Shown here: positions 8,017 through 15,983 of the stretch, piece by piece | Position numbering within the stretch: the stretch's first letter is position 1 | Layout: the number at the start of each line of letters is the position of its first letter | DNA from: 62-47 sp044463945 | GTDB taxonomy: Bacteria > Pseudomonadota > Alphaproteobacteria > Rhizobiales > Xanthobacteraceae | Length of the DNA stretch: 64,000 nucleotides | Direction of reading: 5' to 3' | Assembly: GCA_044463945.1 (NCBI GenBank) | Contig: JBIQLW010000006.1 | Coordinates: 80,484 to 144,483 of the forward strand | Notes under the pieces: generated by a model | The model's input: the letters and a program-made list of their open reading frames with translations, nothing else | Told to the model about the DNA's origin: nothing | Database searches by the model: none | Made by a program: the position numbers and the translations under genes

Positions 8017-9780
8017 ATGGTCCACGCGACATTCGGTGCCACGTTCGGAAGCGATGGCGTCACTTTCCGGTTGTGGGCGCCAGCGGCAAAGCGCGTCGAG
8101 GTGATGCTGGATGTCCCTCATGACATGCAGCGATCGGACGACGGATGGTTTGCCGCCACCGTCGCCACCACGACCGCCGGCTTGCGCTATCGGTTTCGGA
8201 TCGACGGCGAGACGCAGGTTCCGGACCCTGCGTCTCATTATCAGCCGGAAGGCGTTTTCGGTCCGAGCGAGGTGATCGACCACGACAGCTATCATTGGCG
8301 CGCGACCGAATGGCGGGGGCGGCGGTGGGAAGAAGCGATCGTTCTTGAGGCGCATGTCGGCACGTTCACGACCGCCGGCACCTATCGCGCCATGGTCGAG
8401 AAGCTCGATCACCTGGTGACGACCGGAATAACGGCGCTGGAACTGATGCCGCTGGCCGATTTTCCGGGCCGCCGCAACTGGGGCTATGACGGGGTGCTGT
8501 GGTATGCACCGGCAAGCATTTACGGGCGGCCGGACGACTTGAAGACCTTGATCGACGAAGCCCATCTGCGCGGCCTGATGGTCTTCCTCGACGTCGTCTA
8601 CAATCATTTCGGGCCGGAAGGCAACTTCTTGGGCTGCTATGCGCCGGCTTTCTTTTCTCCCGCCTCGACGCCCTGGGGAAACGCCATCGACTACCGGGTC
8701 CCGCAGGTGCGGGAGTTCGCGATTGCAAACGCGCTCTCGTGGCTGAGCAATTACAGGTTCGATGGACTTCGTCTCGACGCCGTACATGCCATCGTCGAGC
8801 CGGGCGACCCGCCGTTCCTTGCCGAGTTGAGCCGGCAAGTCGGTCGCTTCGCCGCGGCGACCCGGCGAACGATCCATCTCATTCTCGAAAACGACGATAA
8901 TCGCGCCACGCTGCTCGATCCGTTGACCGATCCGCCGGACGGGCGCTATCGCGCGCAGTGGAACGATGACTATCACCACGCATGGCATGTTCTGCTGACC
9001 GGCGAGAGCACCGGCTATTATCAGGATTATCCCGATCCCGGTCGCGGCATTGCTCGCGCCCTCGGGTCCGGATTCATCTATCAGGGGGAAGCCTCCGACC
9101 ACCGCGGAGGCGAGCGCCGCGGCGAACCGAGCCGGGACCTGCCGCCGACGGCCTTCGTGGCCTTCCTCCAGAACCACGACCAGATCGGCAACCGCGCGTT
9201 CGGTGACAGGCTTGAGACTTTAGCAGAGCCCGCCGCGATGGAAGCCGCCCTGGCGGTCACTCTGCTCGCCCCGATGCCTCCGATGCTGTTCATGGGCGAG
9301 GAATGGGGATCGCGCGCGCCCTTCCCGTTCTTTTGCGATTTCGCCGGCGATCTTGCCGAGGCGGTGCGACAAGGGCGCCGCCGCGAATTTCGCGCGGCCT
9401 ATGCGACCCACGGTGACGAGATTCCCGATCCGCTGAGTGAAGCGACATTCCACAGCGCCCGCCTCGATTGGAGCGAACTTGCCTCGCCTTCTGCTATCGG
9501 GCGGCTGTCACTGGTGCGGCGACTTCTGGCCATTCGCAAGGAACGCATCGTGCCGCATCTGGCGACGGCCCGGTTCGACGATGCCCGCATATCCGCAGCG
9601 GGGTTGCTGTCGGCGCGCTGGAGGCTCGGGACGAGTGGATCGCTCGTGCTTCTCGCCAATCTTTCCGGGACCGCGGTGCCCGCTCCCGAACCGGAACCAT
9701 CCGGCGAGGTGATCTGGGGCGATCGCGACCGGGATATGATGAAACCGTGGTCGGTCATCTGGACGGCGGGAGGCGAGTGA
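8017..9780 (+). CDS. treZ: Maltooligosyl trehalose trehalohydrolase
   Basis: 587 residues, glycoside hydrolase family 13. An N-terminal CBM48-like sandwich (FGATFGSDGVTFRLWAPAA) is followed by the TIM barrel: DVVYNHFGPEGN near residue 192, FDGLRLDAVHAI with nucleophile Asp254, LILENDDN with acid/base Glu291, and FLQNHDQIGNRAFG with the transition-state Asp. It releases trehalose from maltooligosyl-trehalose made by TreY. ATG 8017 gives the normal N-terminus; the frame is open further upstream. The stop overlaps the treY ATG by one base (TGATG). No treX/glgX debranching gene lies upstream here. Confidence 0.92.
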   Translation: MVHATFGATFGSDGVTFRLWAPAAKRVEVMLDVPHDMQRSDDGWFAATVATTTAGLRYRFRIDGETQVPDPASHYQPEGVFGPSEVIDHDSYHWRATEWRGRRWEEAIVLEAHVGTFTTAGTYRAMVEKLDHLVTTGITALELMPLADFPGRRNWGYDGVLWYAPASIYGRPDDLKTLIDEAHLRGLMVFLDVVYNHFGPEGNFLGCYAPAFFSPASTPWGNAIDYRVPQVREFAIANALSWLSNYRFDGLRLDAVHAIVEPGDPPFLAELSRQVGRFAAATRRTIHLILENDDNRATLLDPLTDPPDGRYRAQWNDDYHHAWHVLLTGESTGYYQDYPDPGRGIARALGSGFIYQGEASDHRGGERRGEPSRDLPPTAFVAFLQNHDQIGNRAFGDRLETLAEPAAMEAALAVTLLAPMPPMLFMGEEWGSRAPFPFFCDFAGDLAEAVRQGRRREFRAAYATHGDEIPDPLSEATFHSARLDWSELASPSAIGRLSLVRRLLAIRKERIVPHLATARFDDARISAAGLLSARWRLGTSGSLVLLANLSGTAVPAPEPEPSGEVIWGDRDRDMMKPWSVIWTAGGE

Positions 9781-12545
9781 TGCCGCCTGCCATCCCGCGC
9801 GCAACCTACCGTCTGCAATTGACCGCCGAATTCGGTTTCGATGAAGCGGCGGCGATCGTGCCCTATCTCAACAGACTTGGCGTCAGCCATGTCTATACAT
9901 CGCCATTTCTCAAGTCGCGACGTGGCAGCACCCACGGCTACGATGTCGTCGATCACAATGTCATCAATCCCGAACTCGGCGGCGAACAAGGGTTCGAACG
10001 ACTCAATGCAGCGCTGAAGCGCGAGAATCTCGGATTGATCCTCGATTTCGTTCCCAACCACATGGGCGTGCATTTCGCCGACAATCCCTGGTGGCTCGAC
10101 GTCCTCGAATGGGGCCGTTCGTCTCCCTTTGCATCCTCGTTCGACATCGACTGGAATCTGTTGCCTTTCCGCGCGCGCGGCGGGCTGTTGCTGCCGATCC
10201 TCGGCACGTCCTATGGAGAGGCGCTGGAACGGGGCGATATTCAGCTTCGCTTCGATGCCGCGACAGGCAGTTTCTCGGCGTGGTACTTCGAACACCGGCT
10301 GCCGATCGCGCCCGAGCGCTACAGCGAGATCCTGAGCGTGATCGTGGGCGAGGCCGGCGCGACCGATACGGCGATCGGACAGCAATTGATGACGATCGCC
10401 GCACGATACAAGGGCTTGCGGCGTCCGAACCGCTCTCAGGCACCGCACCTCAAGAGCGAACTGTCGCATCTCTCGGGGGCACGAACGATCATCGATCGGG
10501 GCCTTGAGGCCTATCGCGCGGGACCGGGCCGGCCGTCGCAGACATTGGCCCTGCATCATCTGCTCGAACGCCAGCACTACAAACTTGCCCACTGGCGGCT
10601 CGCCGCCAGCGATATCAACTATCGCCGGTTCTTCGACGTCAACGATCTCGCCGGGCTTCGCGTCGAGGACGTTGCGACCTTCGAAAGGACACATCGGCTC
10701 ATCAGGCGATTGATCTCCGAGGATAAAATCCAGGGCCTCCGGCTCGACCACATCGACGGCCTCCGCGATCCCGCGCAATACTGCCAGCGCCTGCAACGCC
10801 TCATCCGCACCGCGCTCGCGAATGAGCGGGCGCCCTTTTATCTGGTGGTCGAAAAAATACTCGGAGAAGGCGAGGACCTGCCGCGCTTCGCGGGCGTTCG
10901 TGGCACCACGGGATATGAATGGCTGAACACGATCACCCATGTTCTTGTGGACGCGAACGGACTTGACAGTCTCGACGGCACGCTTCACCGCGCCACCGGC
11001 ATCAGGCCCGATTTCCCTCCGGTTCTTCTGGCATCGAAACGGCGCGTCCTGGAAACCCTGCTCGCCAGCGAATTCACCGTGTTGACGAGATTGCTGATCC
11101 GCATTGCCAACGGCCATTACGCAACCCGTGATTTCTCCGCCGACAGCCTGCGTCAGGCCCTCGAACTCTATGTTCTGCACTTTCCGGTCTATCGAACCTA
11201 TATCGATTCCGATGGACCGTCGGCAACCGATCGCGCCTTGATCGACGAAACCATCACACGCGCGCGTGCACATTGGTTAAGCGCGGAGCAAAGCATCTTC
11301 GACTTTCTGCATGACGTCCTCACCATGGATCTGGCCCGGATAAAGGGCGCGGCGACCGGCAGGCCGCGCATCCGCCGCTTCGCGCTCAAGGTTCAGCAGT
11401 TCACAGGGCCGCTGATGGCCAAATCCCTGGAAGATACCGCGTTCTATCGCTATCCGCGCCTGCTCGCCCTCAACGAAGTGGGAGGAAATCCGGTCGGCAA
11501 CGGGATCTCCATCAAATCGTTTCATGCGGCGTTGTCGAAGCGGCAGAAGACATTTCCGCACGGCCTCACCGCCACCGCAACCCATGACACGAAACGCGGC
11601 GAGGATGCACGGGCGCGCCTGGCCGCGCTTCCCGAACTCGCCGGCGAATGGCGAACCTGCGTCCGGCAATGGAGGAATATCAACAGGCCATATCTTCAAA
11701 GCTGCCACGGCGGCCGCAGCCCCTCGCCTGCCTTCGAATATCTGCTGTATCAAAGCCTCGTCGGTTCCTGGCCGATCGCGTTCGATTCGTCCTTCCCGGA
11801 GCGTTTCAAAGCCTATGCCATCAAGGCGGCGCGCGAAGGCAAGCTCGAAACAAGCTGGCTCAACCCGAACACGGCCTACGATGACGGTTTGACGACATTT
11901 CTCGACCATATCCTCGACGAGACGAATCGAGAGTTTCTGGATTCGATCACGACGTTCGTCACCCGGCTGTCGCTGCTCGGTGCGCTCAATTCGCTCAGTC
12001 AGACCACCCTGAAAGCAACCATGCCGGGCGTGCCCGATTTCTACCAAGGCACCGAGTTCTGGGATTTATCGCTCGTCGATCCCGACAATCGCCGCCCGGT
12101 CGATTTCGCCGCGCGTCGCGCGGGCCTTGATGCGGCCGAGCCAACCGATTGGACCCATCTGGTCGAAAACTGGACGAATGGCCACCTCAAGCTGGCCTGG
12201 ACCAAGGCGCTGCTCGATACGCGCCGCGCGTTTGCCGAGGTTTTCAGCAAAGGCACATATCAGCCGCTCGTCGTCGAAGGCCCGGAGCGCGACCATGTCA
12301 TCGCCTATGCACGGGAATACGAGAAACGCGCCGTGATCGTTGCGGTCGGCCGCCGTTTTGCAGATATCACTGAGCGCGGACAGCATTGGCCACGCAGAGC
12401 GTTCGACGCAACCATCGATACATCCGCATATGCCGTCGAGACGTTTTCAGGCGCTACGCGCGGCAGCAAACTGCTGGCAGCAGCGTTGTTCGAGCGGTTT
12501 CCCGCCGCCGTCTTGGCAGCGCACAAACTCGGCTCGGGAAAATAA
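9780..12545 (+). CDS. treY: Maltooligosyl trehalose synthase
   Basis: 921 residues, GH13. The N-terminus reads IPRATYRLQLTAEFGFDEA, then HVYTSPFLKSRRGSTHGYD and ILDFVPNHMGVH, the typical TreY opening. Catalytic regions: LRLDHIDGLRDP (nucleophile Asp), FYLVVEKILGEGE (acid/base Glu) and TATHDTKRGEDARAR (third acid), with PGVPDFYQGTEFWDLSLVDPDNRRPVDF near the end. It converts the reducing-end alpha-1,4 linkage of maltodextrins to alpha-1,1. ATG 9780 overlaps the treZ stop, so the pair forms a TreYZ route from glycogen-type glucans to trehalose, commonly used for osmotic and desiccation stress. Confidence 0.93.
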   Translation: MPPAIPRATYRLQLTAEFGFDEAAAIVPYLNRLGVSHVYTSPFLKSRRGSTHGYDVVDHNVINPELGGEQGFERLNAALKRENLGLILDFVPNHMGVHFADNPWWLDVLEWGRSSPFASSFDIDWNLLPFRARGGLLLPILGTSYGEALERGDIQLRFDAATGSFSAWYFEHRLPIAPERYSEILSVIVGEAGATDTAIGQQLMTIAARYKGLRRPNRSQAPHLKSELSHLSGARTIIDRGLEAYRAGPGRPSQTLALHHLLERQHYKLAHWRLAASDINYRRFFDVNDLAGLRVEDVATFERTHRLIRRLISEDKIQGLRLDHIDGLRDPAQYCQRLQRLIRTALANERAPFYLVVEKILGEGEDLPRFAGVRGTTGYEWLNTITHVLVDANGLDSLDGTLHRATGIRPDFPPVLLASKRRVLETLLASEFTVLTRLLIRIANGHYATRDFSADSLRQALELYVLHFPVYRTYIDSDGPSATDRALIDETITRARAHWLSAEQSIFDFLHDVLTMDLARIKGAATGRPRIRRFALKVQQFTGPLMAKSLEDTAFYRYPRLLALNEVGGNPVGNGISIKSFHAALSKRQKTFPHGLTATATHDTKRGEDARARLAALPELAGEWRTCVRQWRNINRPYLQSCHGGRSPSPAFEYLLYQSLVGSWPIAFDSSFPERFKAYAIKAAREGKLETSWLNPNTAYDDGLTTFLDHILDETNREFLDSITTFVTRLSLLGALNSLSQTTLKATMPGVPDFYQGTEFWDLSLVDPDNRRPVDFAARRAGLDAAEPTDWTHLVENWTNGHLKLAWTKALLDTRRAFAEVFSKGTYQPLVVEGPERDHVIAYAREYEKRAVIVAVGRRFADITERGQHWPRRAFDATIDTSAYAVETFSGATRGSKLLAAALFERFPAAVLAAHKLGSGK

Positions 12546-12855
12546 CAACGCGAGTTGGTCGAGTCCGGATTGAATCGAACGCTACCCAATCAGGGACTAT
12601 TGATATTGTCTTCCGGCGTTGGAAATCGCCATTCGTACCGCAGTCCTATGGAACGTTGGCTTCCTAACCGTCGCCTGGCCGCGCCCATGCTCCGAAGGGC
12701 GACGTGTATACCGCCTCAGCTCATGCGGCAGGCGTGCCGCTCAGATCGCGATTGCAGTCAAACGATGCGATTCATCACTGCATGACGAAGGGAACGGCAG
12801 CGCTCAGCAAGGGTTCCTAATCAGGATCGTCCCATTTCCCATCGTTGAATTGCAC
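12546..12855. other. Intergenic stretch without recognisable gene
   Basis: 310 bp between treY and the diheme cytochrome gene. The cytochrome frame is open through part of it, but the upstream translation is Arg/Ser-rich with no family resemblance. I see no terminator, riboswitch or repeat here. A promoter for the cytochrome gene is expected but not identified. Confidence 0.5.
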
Positions 12856-13773
12856 ATGGCCTGGCCGCGCCTATTGTCAATTGCTATCGGCTTCTGCGGA
12901 ATCGCTGCAGCGGCAACCTGGTTCATAACCCGGCCGGTTCCGCCGTTCTCGTCGGATGACGCCCGTTTGGACACTCCCGGCGATCCGGATCGCGGACGCC
13001 TCATTTTCGCATTGGGAGATTGCGCGTCCTGCCACGCGCGGCCCGGCCAGTCGGATCGGCTTAAGCTGGGCGGCGGAATGGCTCTCGCATCCCCCTATGG
13101 AACGTTCCGCGTGCCGAACATTTCGCCCGACCCAAAAGATGGCATCGGGTCCTGGAGTACGGCCGATCTGGCGAACGCTCTGATCGGCGGCGTCTCTCCT
13201 CAGCAAACGCATTACTATCCCGTTTTTCCTTATCCGAGCTTTACAGGGATGCGCTTGCAAGACGTTCGCGATTTGATGGCCTACCTTCGCACGTTGCCGA
13301 AAGTTACCGGCCGTCCTCCGCCCCACGAGTTGTTTATTCTGTTTCAGATTCGCCGCTTTGTCGGATTCTGGAAGCTGCTGTTCTTTCATAAGGGACAGCA
13401 ATCGACAGTGTCCCGATCCGCCGATCCTATCCATGATCGCGGCCGCTATCTGGTCGAGAGCATCGGCCATTGCGCGGAATGTCATTCATCGCGAAACATC
13501 TTCGGGGCAATCAAGCCGCAGACCCGCTTTGCCGGCGGGATTGATCCGGAAGGCACCGGCTTCATTCCCAATATCACGCCGGCGCGGATCGGCCATTGGT
13601 CGGAAGCCGATATCGTCAGAGTGCTGACGACAGGTGAAACCCCCGACCATGGACGCGTCGGCTCGTCGATGGCCGAGGTCGTGACCAATACGGCGATGCT
13701 GCCTGATAGCGATCGGGTGGCGATCGCACGCTACCTCAAATCGCTGCCGCCGCGTCCCACTCCACGCCCCTGA
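12856..13773 (+). CDS. Membrane-anchored diheme cytochrome c
   Basis: 305 residues. One N-terminal membrane anchor (LLSIAIGFCGIAAAATWFI) is followed by two class I heme domains: CASCH with the region LASPYGTFRVPNISPDPKDGIGSW, and CAECH with FAGGIDPEGTGFIPNITPARIGHW. The paired N-I-(S/T)-P motifs are typical of cytochrome subunits that accept electrons from periplasmic molybdenum hydroxylases and alcohol/aldehyde dehydrogenases. ATG 12856 was chosen because it directly precedes the anchor. It could serve the PaoABC enzyme 5 kb upstream or feed the convergent caa3 oxidase whose last gene ends 24 bp away; both are inference. Confidence 0.8.
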   Translation: MAWPRLLSIAIGFCGIAAAATWFITRPVPPFSSDDARLDTPGDPDRGRLIFALGDCASCHARPGQSDRLKLGGGMALASPYGTFRVPNISPDPKDGIGSWSTADLANALIGGVSPQQTHYYPVFPYPSFTGMRLQDVRDLMAYLRTLPKVTGRPPPHELFILFQIRRFVGFWKLLFFHKGQQSTVSRSADPIHDRGRYLVESIGHCAECHSSRNIFGAIKPQTRFAGGIDPEGTGFIPNITPARIGHWSEADIVRVLTTGETPDHGRVGSSMAEVVTNTAMLPDSDRVAIARYLKSLPPRPTPRP

Positions 13774-13797
13774 TGAGGGCCGCGCTCAGGTGCCACT

Positions 13798-14214
13798 TCA
13801 ATGCGCATACAGATGGGCTGCGACGTCTCGCGCTTCAATTTCCGAGATGCCTGTCGCGGGCATTGCCGAGCGAGGGGAAAAAGATTGCGGCGACACGATC
13901 CAGCGCGTGAGATTATCGCCGGTGTTGTTGGCGACGCCTGCGATATAGACGCGCTTGCGAAGGCCGGCCAGCGATCCGCCCACCTGCCCGTCGGCTCCCG
14001 GAACGCCGGGGATGGTATGACAGCCGGCACACCCATATCGTCGCATGATTTGCGGCGCGGCGTCCGGATTTCCGTGGGTCAGGAGGCGCGCGACTTCGAA
14101 GCGCTGCCGCTGCGCGTTCGCGATAGCAACGGCCAGCCAGCCCGCAACGACTGCGAACGTCAGCGCCGCGAGATACGGAAACGGATGGCTATTAAACGTC
14201 CGCACGAATGACAT
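13798..14214 (-). CDS. Monoheme cytochrome c, terminal gene of oxidase operon
   Basis: 138 residues: an N-terminal membrane anchor (FPYLAALTFAVVAGWLAVAIA) and one class I heme domain, with YGCAGCHTIPGVPG for heme attachment and SPRSAMPATGIS supplying the distal Met. The ATG at 14214 lies inside the ctaG coding region, a 23-bp overlap, so it is co-translated with the oxidase genes. It could be a dedicated electron donor or an extra heme subunit of the complex. Confidence 0.8.
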   Translation of the reverse strand: MSFVRTFNSHPFPYLAALTFAVVAGWLAVAIANAQRQRFEVARLLTHGNPDAAPQIMRRYGCAGCHTIPGVPGADGQVGGSLAGLRKRVYIAGVANNTGDNLTRWIVSPQSFSPRSAMPATGISEIEARDVAAHLYAH

Positions 14215-15085
14215 GCGTCGCCTCCTTGCTCGAAGATGCGATCCATAGCGCAAACAAGGCCAACGCCGCTCCCGCATAAATGGTGCCGGCCGGAATCCAC
14301 ATCACGACACCCGCCAGTTGCTGGTCTTCCAGCGGGGTCAGCCCCCAGGCTTCCGCGGTGCGTGTTTGCGCGACGTAGAGAAGGCGCGGCGAGAATGTCA
14401 TCAGCGCGCCGAGGACGCTGGTGTGCAACATGGTGAGAAAGACATGCCAGGCCGCCACGCCACGATCGCTGCGCCACAACACCGACCACCAGAACGCAAC
14501 CGCGGTCGCAAGGAAACTCAGATGCTGCAGCCGATGCAGCGATGGATCGGTCACGGCAGCATCGAACAGCACCGGCACATGCCAGACCCATATCGCAATT
14601 CCGTGAAGAATGGTGGCAAGCACTCCGCGACTGGCCAAATCCCATCCGGTTCGAATGCCTCGGCTTCTCAGGATCGCAGCAGCCCTGCGGCGCAATCCGC
14701 GCGGCAATCCCCACATCAGGACGCCGATCGGTCGCGCCGCGACGATCAGCGGGGCCGAGACGGCCATGAGAATCTCATGCTCGATCATGTGGAACGTGAA
14801 AAGATGCTCGCCGAGCCAATGCAGCGGCGAGACCAGCGCGCCGACAAGTGTAAGCCAGCCGCAGCCGAAAGCGGCGGCGCGCCACAACAGGCGCTTTCGG
14901 CTCTTGCCCGTCCGCTGCTGCAATCTCAGAAACCCGGCGATATACAGGAGACCAGCGAGCCCCAAAGGAACCACGATCCATGGATCAAAGGTCCAGATCG
15001 CACGAGTGGAATGACCGTCAGCGCCATGCGCCTCGGCGCATTGCACGCCCGCGAGCACAAAGACAATGATGATCAGCGCTGGCAC
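14192..15085 (-). CDS. ctaG: Cytochrome c oxidase assembly protein, caa3-type CtaG
   Basis: 297 residues with a signal-like N-terminus (MPALIIIVFVLAGVQCAEAHG) and about seven membrane segments. It has features of the caa3_CtaG family: PLHWLGEHLFTFHMIEHEILMAV, FWWSVLWRS and PLEDQQLAGVVMWIPAG with the conserved Met/His residues thought to handle copper. Members of this family are needed for CuB assembly in caa3 oxidases. It overlaps the small upstream gene by 13 bp and the downstream cytochrome c by 23 bp. Confidence 0.85.
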   Translation of the reverse strand: MPALIIIVFVLAGVQCAEAHGADGHSTRAIWTFDPWIVVPLGLAGLLYIAGFLRLQQRTGKSRKRLLWRAAAFGCGWLTLVGALVSPLHWLGEHLFTFHMIEHEILMAVSAPLIVAARPIGVLMWGLPRGLRRRAAAILRSRGIRTGWDLASRGVLATILHGIAIWVWHVPVLFDAAVTDPSLHRLQHLSFLATAVAFWWSVLWRSDRGVAAWHVFLTMLHTSVLGALMTFSPRLLYVAQTRTAEAWGLTPLEDQQLAGVVMWIPAGTIYAGAALALFALWIASSSKEATHVIRADV

Positions 15086-15384
15086 GGGTTCAGCACCACG
15101 GCCGCGATGCCCTGCAACACGAGCGCAAATACGAAGACCAGCGCGATCCCGACGCCTAGTCGGCTGATGAAAGCAGCGGATCGCTCGCTTGTTCGCTTGT
15201 CAGACGCTGATACCATCAGCGCGGCAATCGTGACGGCAATTCCTCCTGTTACGGCAATCGCCAACGAGGGCGCCTGCGTCTCGCAATCGGAATAAGGAAA
15301 GATCTGGCCGAGTTGTGTCGTCACCGCCCAGACCAGCGGCGCCATGATCAGCCCGGCGCTTTTCTTCCAGTGTGCGGTTTTCAC
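15073..15384 (-). CDS. Small membrane protein of oxidase operon, candidate accessory subunit
   Basis: 103 residues from a GTG at 15384, which overlaps the ctaE stop in the arrangement GTGA. Longer in-frame translation upstream is antisense-like and Arg/Ser-rich. The product begins MKTAHWKKSAGLIMAPLVW and has three hydrophobic segments, near residues 10-30, 46-62 and 80-98. I recognise no family. Its position between subunit III and CtaG, with overlaps on both sides, makes a subunit IV-like or assembly role plausible. Confidence 0.65.
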   Translation of the reverse strand: MKTAHWKKSAGLIMAPLVWAVTTQLGQIFPYSDCETQAPSLAIAVTGGIAVTIAALMVSASDKRTSERSAAFISRLGVGIALVFVFALVLQGIAAVVLNPCQR

Positions 15385-15983
15385 AGGCGCGGCACCCAAT
15401 AGATGCAAAGATAGATAGGAACCCACGCGAGGACGACGAAGTTCCAATACATCGTATTGTCCTCGACATCGCCGTAGCGACGTGGATTGTCGGCGTGGCG
15501 TGAGAACATCAAGGCCGTCAGCACCAGCGTCTCGATCAGATCGGTGATGAGATGCGCGGTGTGGAGCGCGAGAATCGCCCATACGACCGAGCCGTAGGCA
15601 TTGTCATCCCATTTCACCTGCATGGCCGGAAATTCATAGGCACGGAAGATCAGCGGCAATGCTCCAAGCACCGACATCACGACGAGCCCGATCCGGACCT
15701 TGGATAGCGTCTTGGCTTTTGCAAGCCGCGCCAAGATCACGTTGGGAATGAGACTTGCGAGGAGGAGTATCGTCAGCAAGGTGCCGGCCGTGAGATCCGG
15801 CAAGGGAGCGTTGAGCGGCCACTGCGCCGCAACGCTCATGAGATACAGATAGACCGCGAGCGCCAGAGCAAAGGCGGTCCCCTCGATCAGCATATAGGCC
15901 AGCGTCCCCCACCAGCCTGGGCTGGCGGAAGCCATTCCATGCAGCGGCAGATTCGCGAGATCGACGACGGGACGCACCTTCAT
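15381..15983 (-). CDS. ctaE: Cytochrome c oxidase subunit III family protein
   Basis: 200 residues with five hydrophobic segments, in the short heme-copper oxidase subunit III form. The N-terminal LPLHGMASASPGWWGTLAYMLIEGTAF and the later region AILALHTAHLITDLIETLVL plus NTMYWNFVVLAWVPIYLCIYWVPRL match the family (the HxxH region and the last helix). The start overlaps the ctaD stop (ATGA at 15980-15983). It stabilises subunit I in the membrane complex. Confidence 0.85.
   Translation of the reverse strand: MKVRPVVDLANLPLHGMASASPGWWGTLAYMLIEGTAFALALAVYLYLMSVAAQWPLNAPLPDLTAGTLLTILLLASLIPNVILARLAKAKTLSKVRIGLVVMSVLGALPLIFRAYEFPAMQVKWDDNAYGSVVWAILALHTAHLITDLIETLVLTALMFSRHADNPRRYGDVEDNTMYWNFVVLAWVPIYLCIYWVPRL

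Noticed and set aside
9399..11273. Open frame of 624 codons on the - strand opposite treZ/treY
   Set aside because: Antisense to unmistakable GH13 enzymes and lacking any motif.
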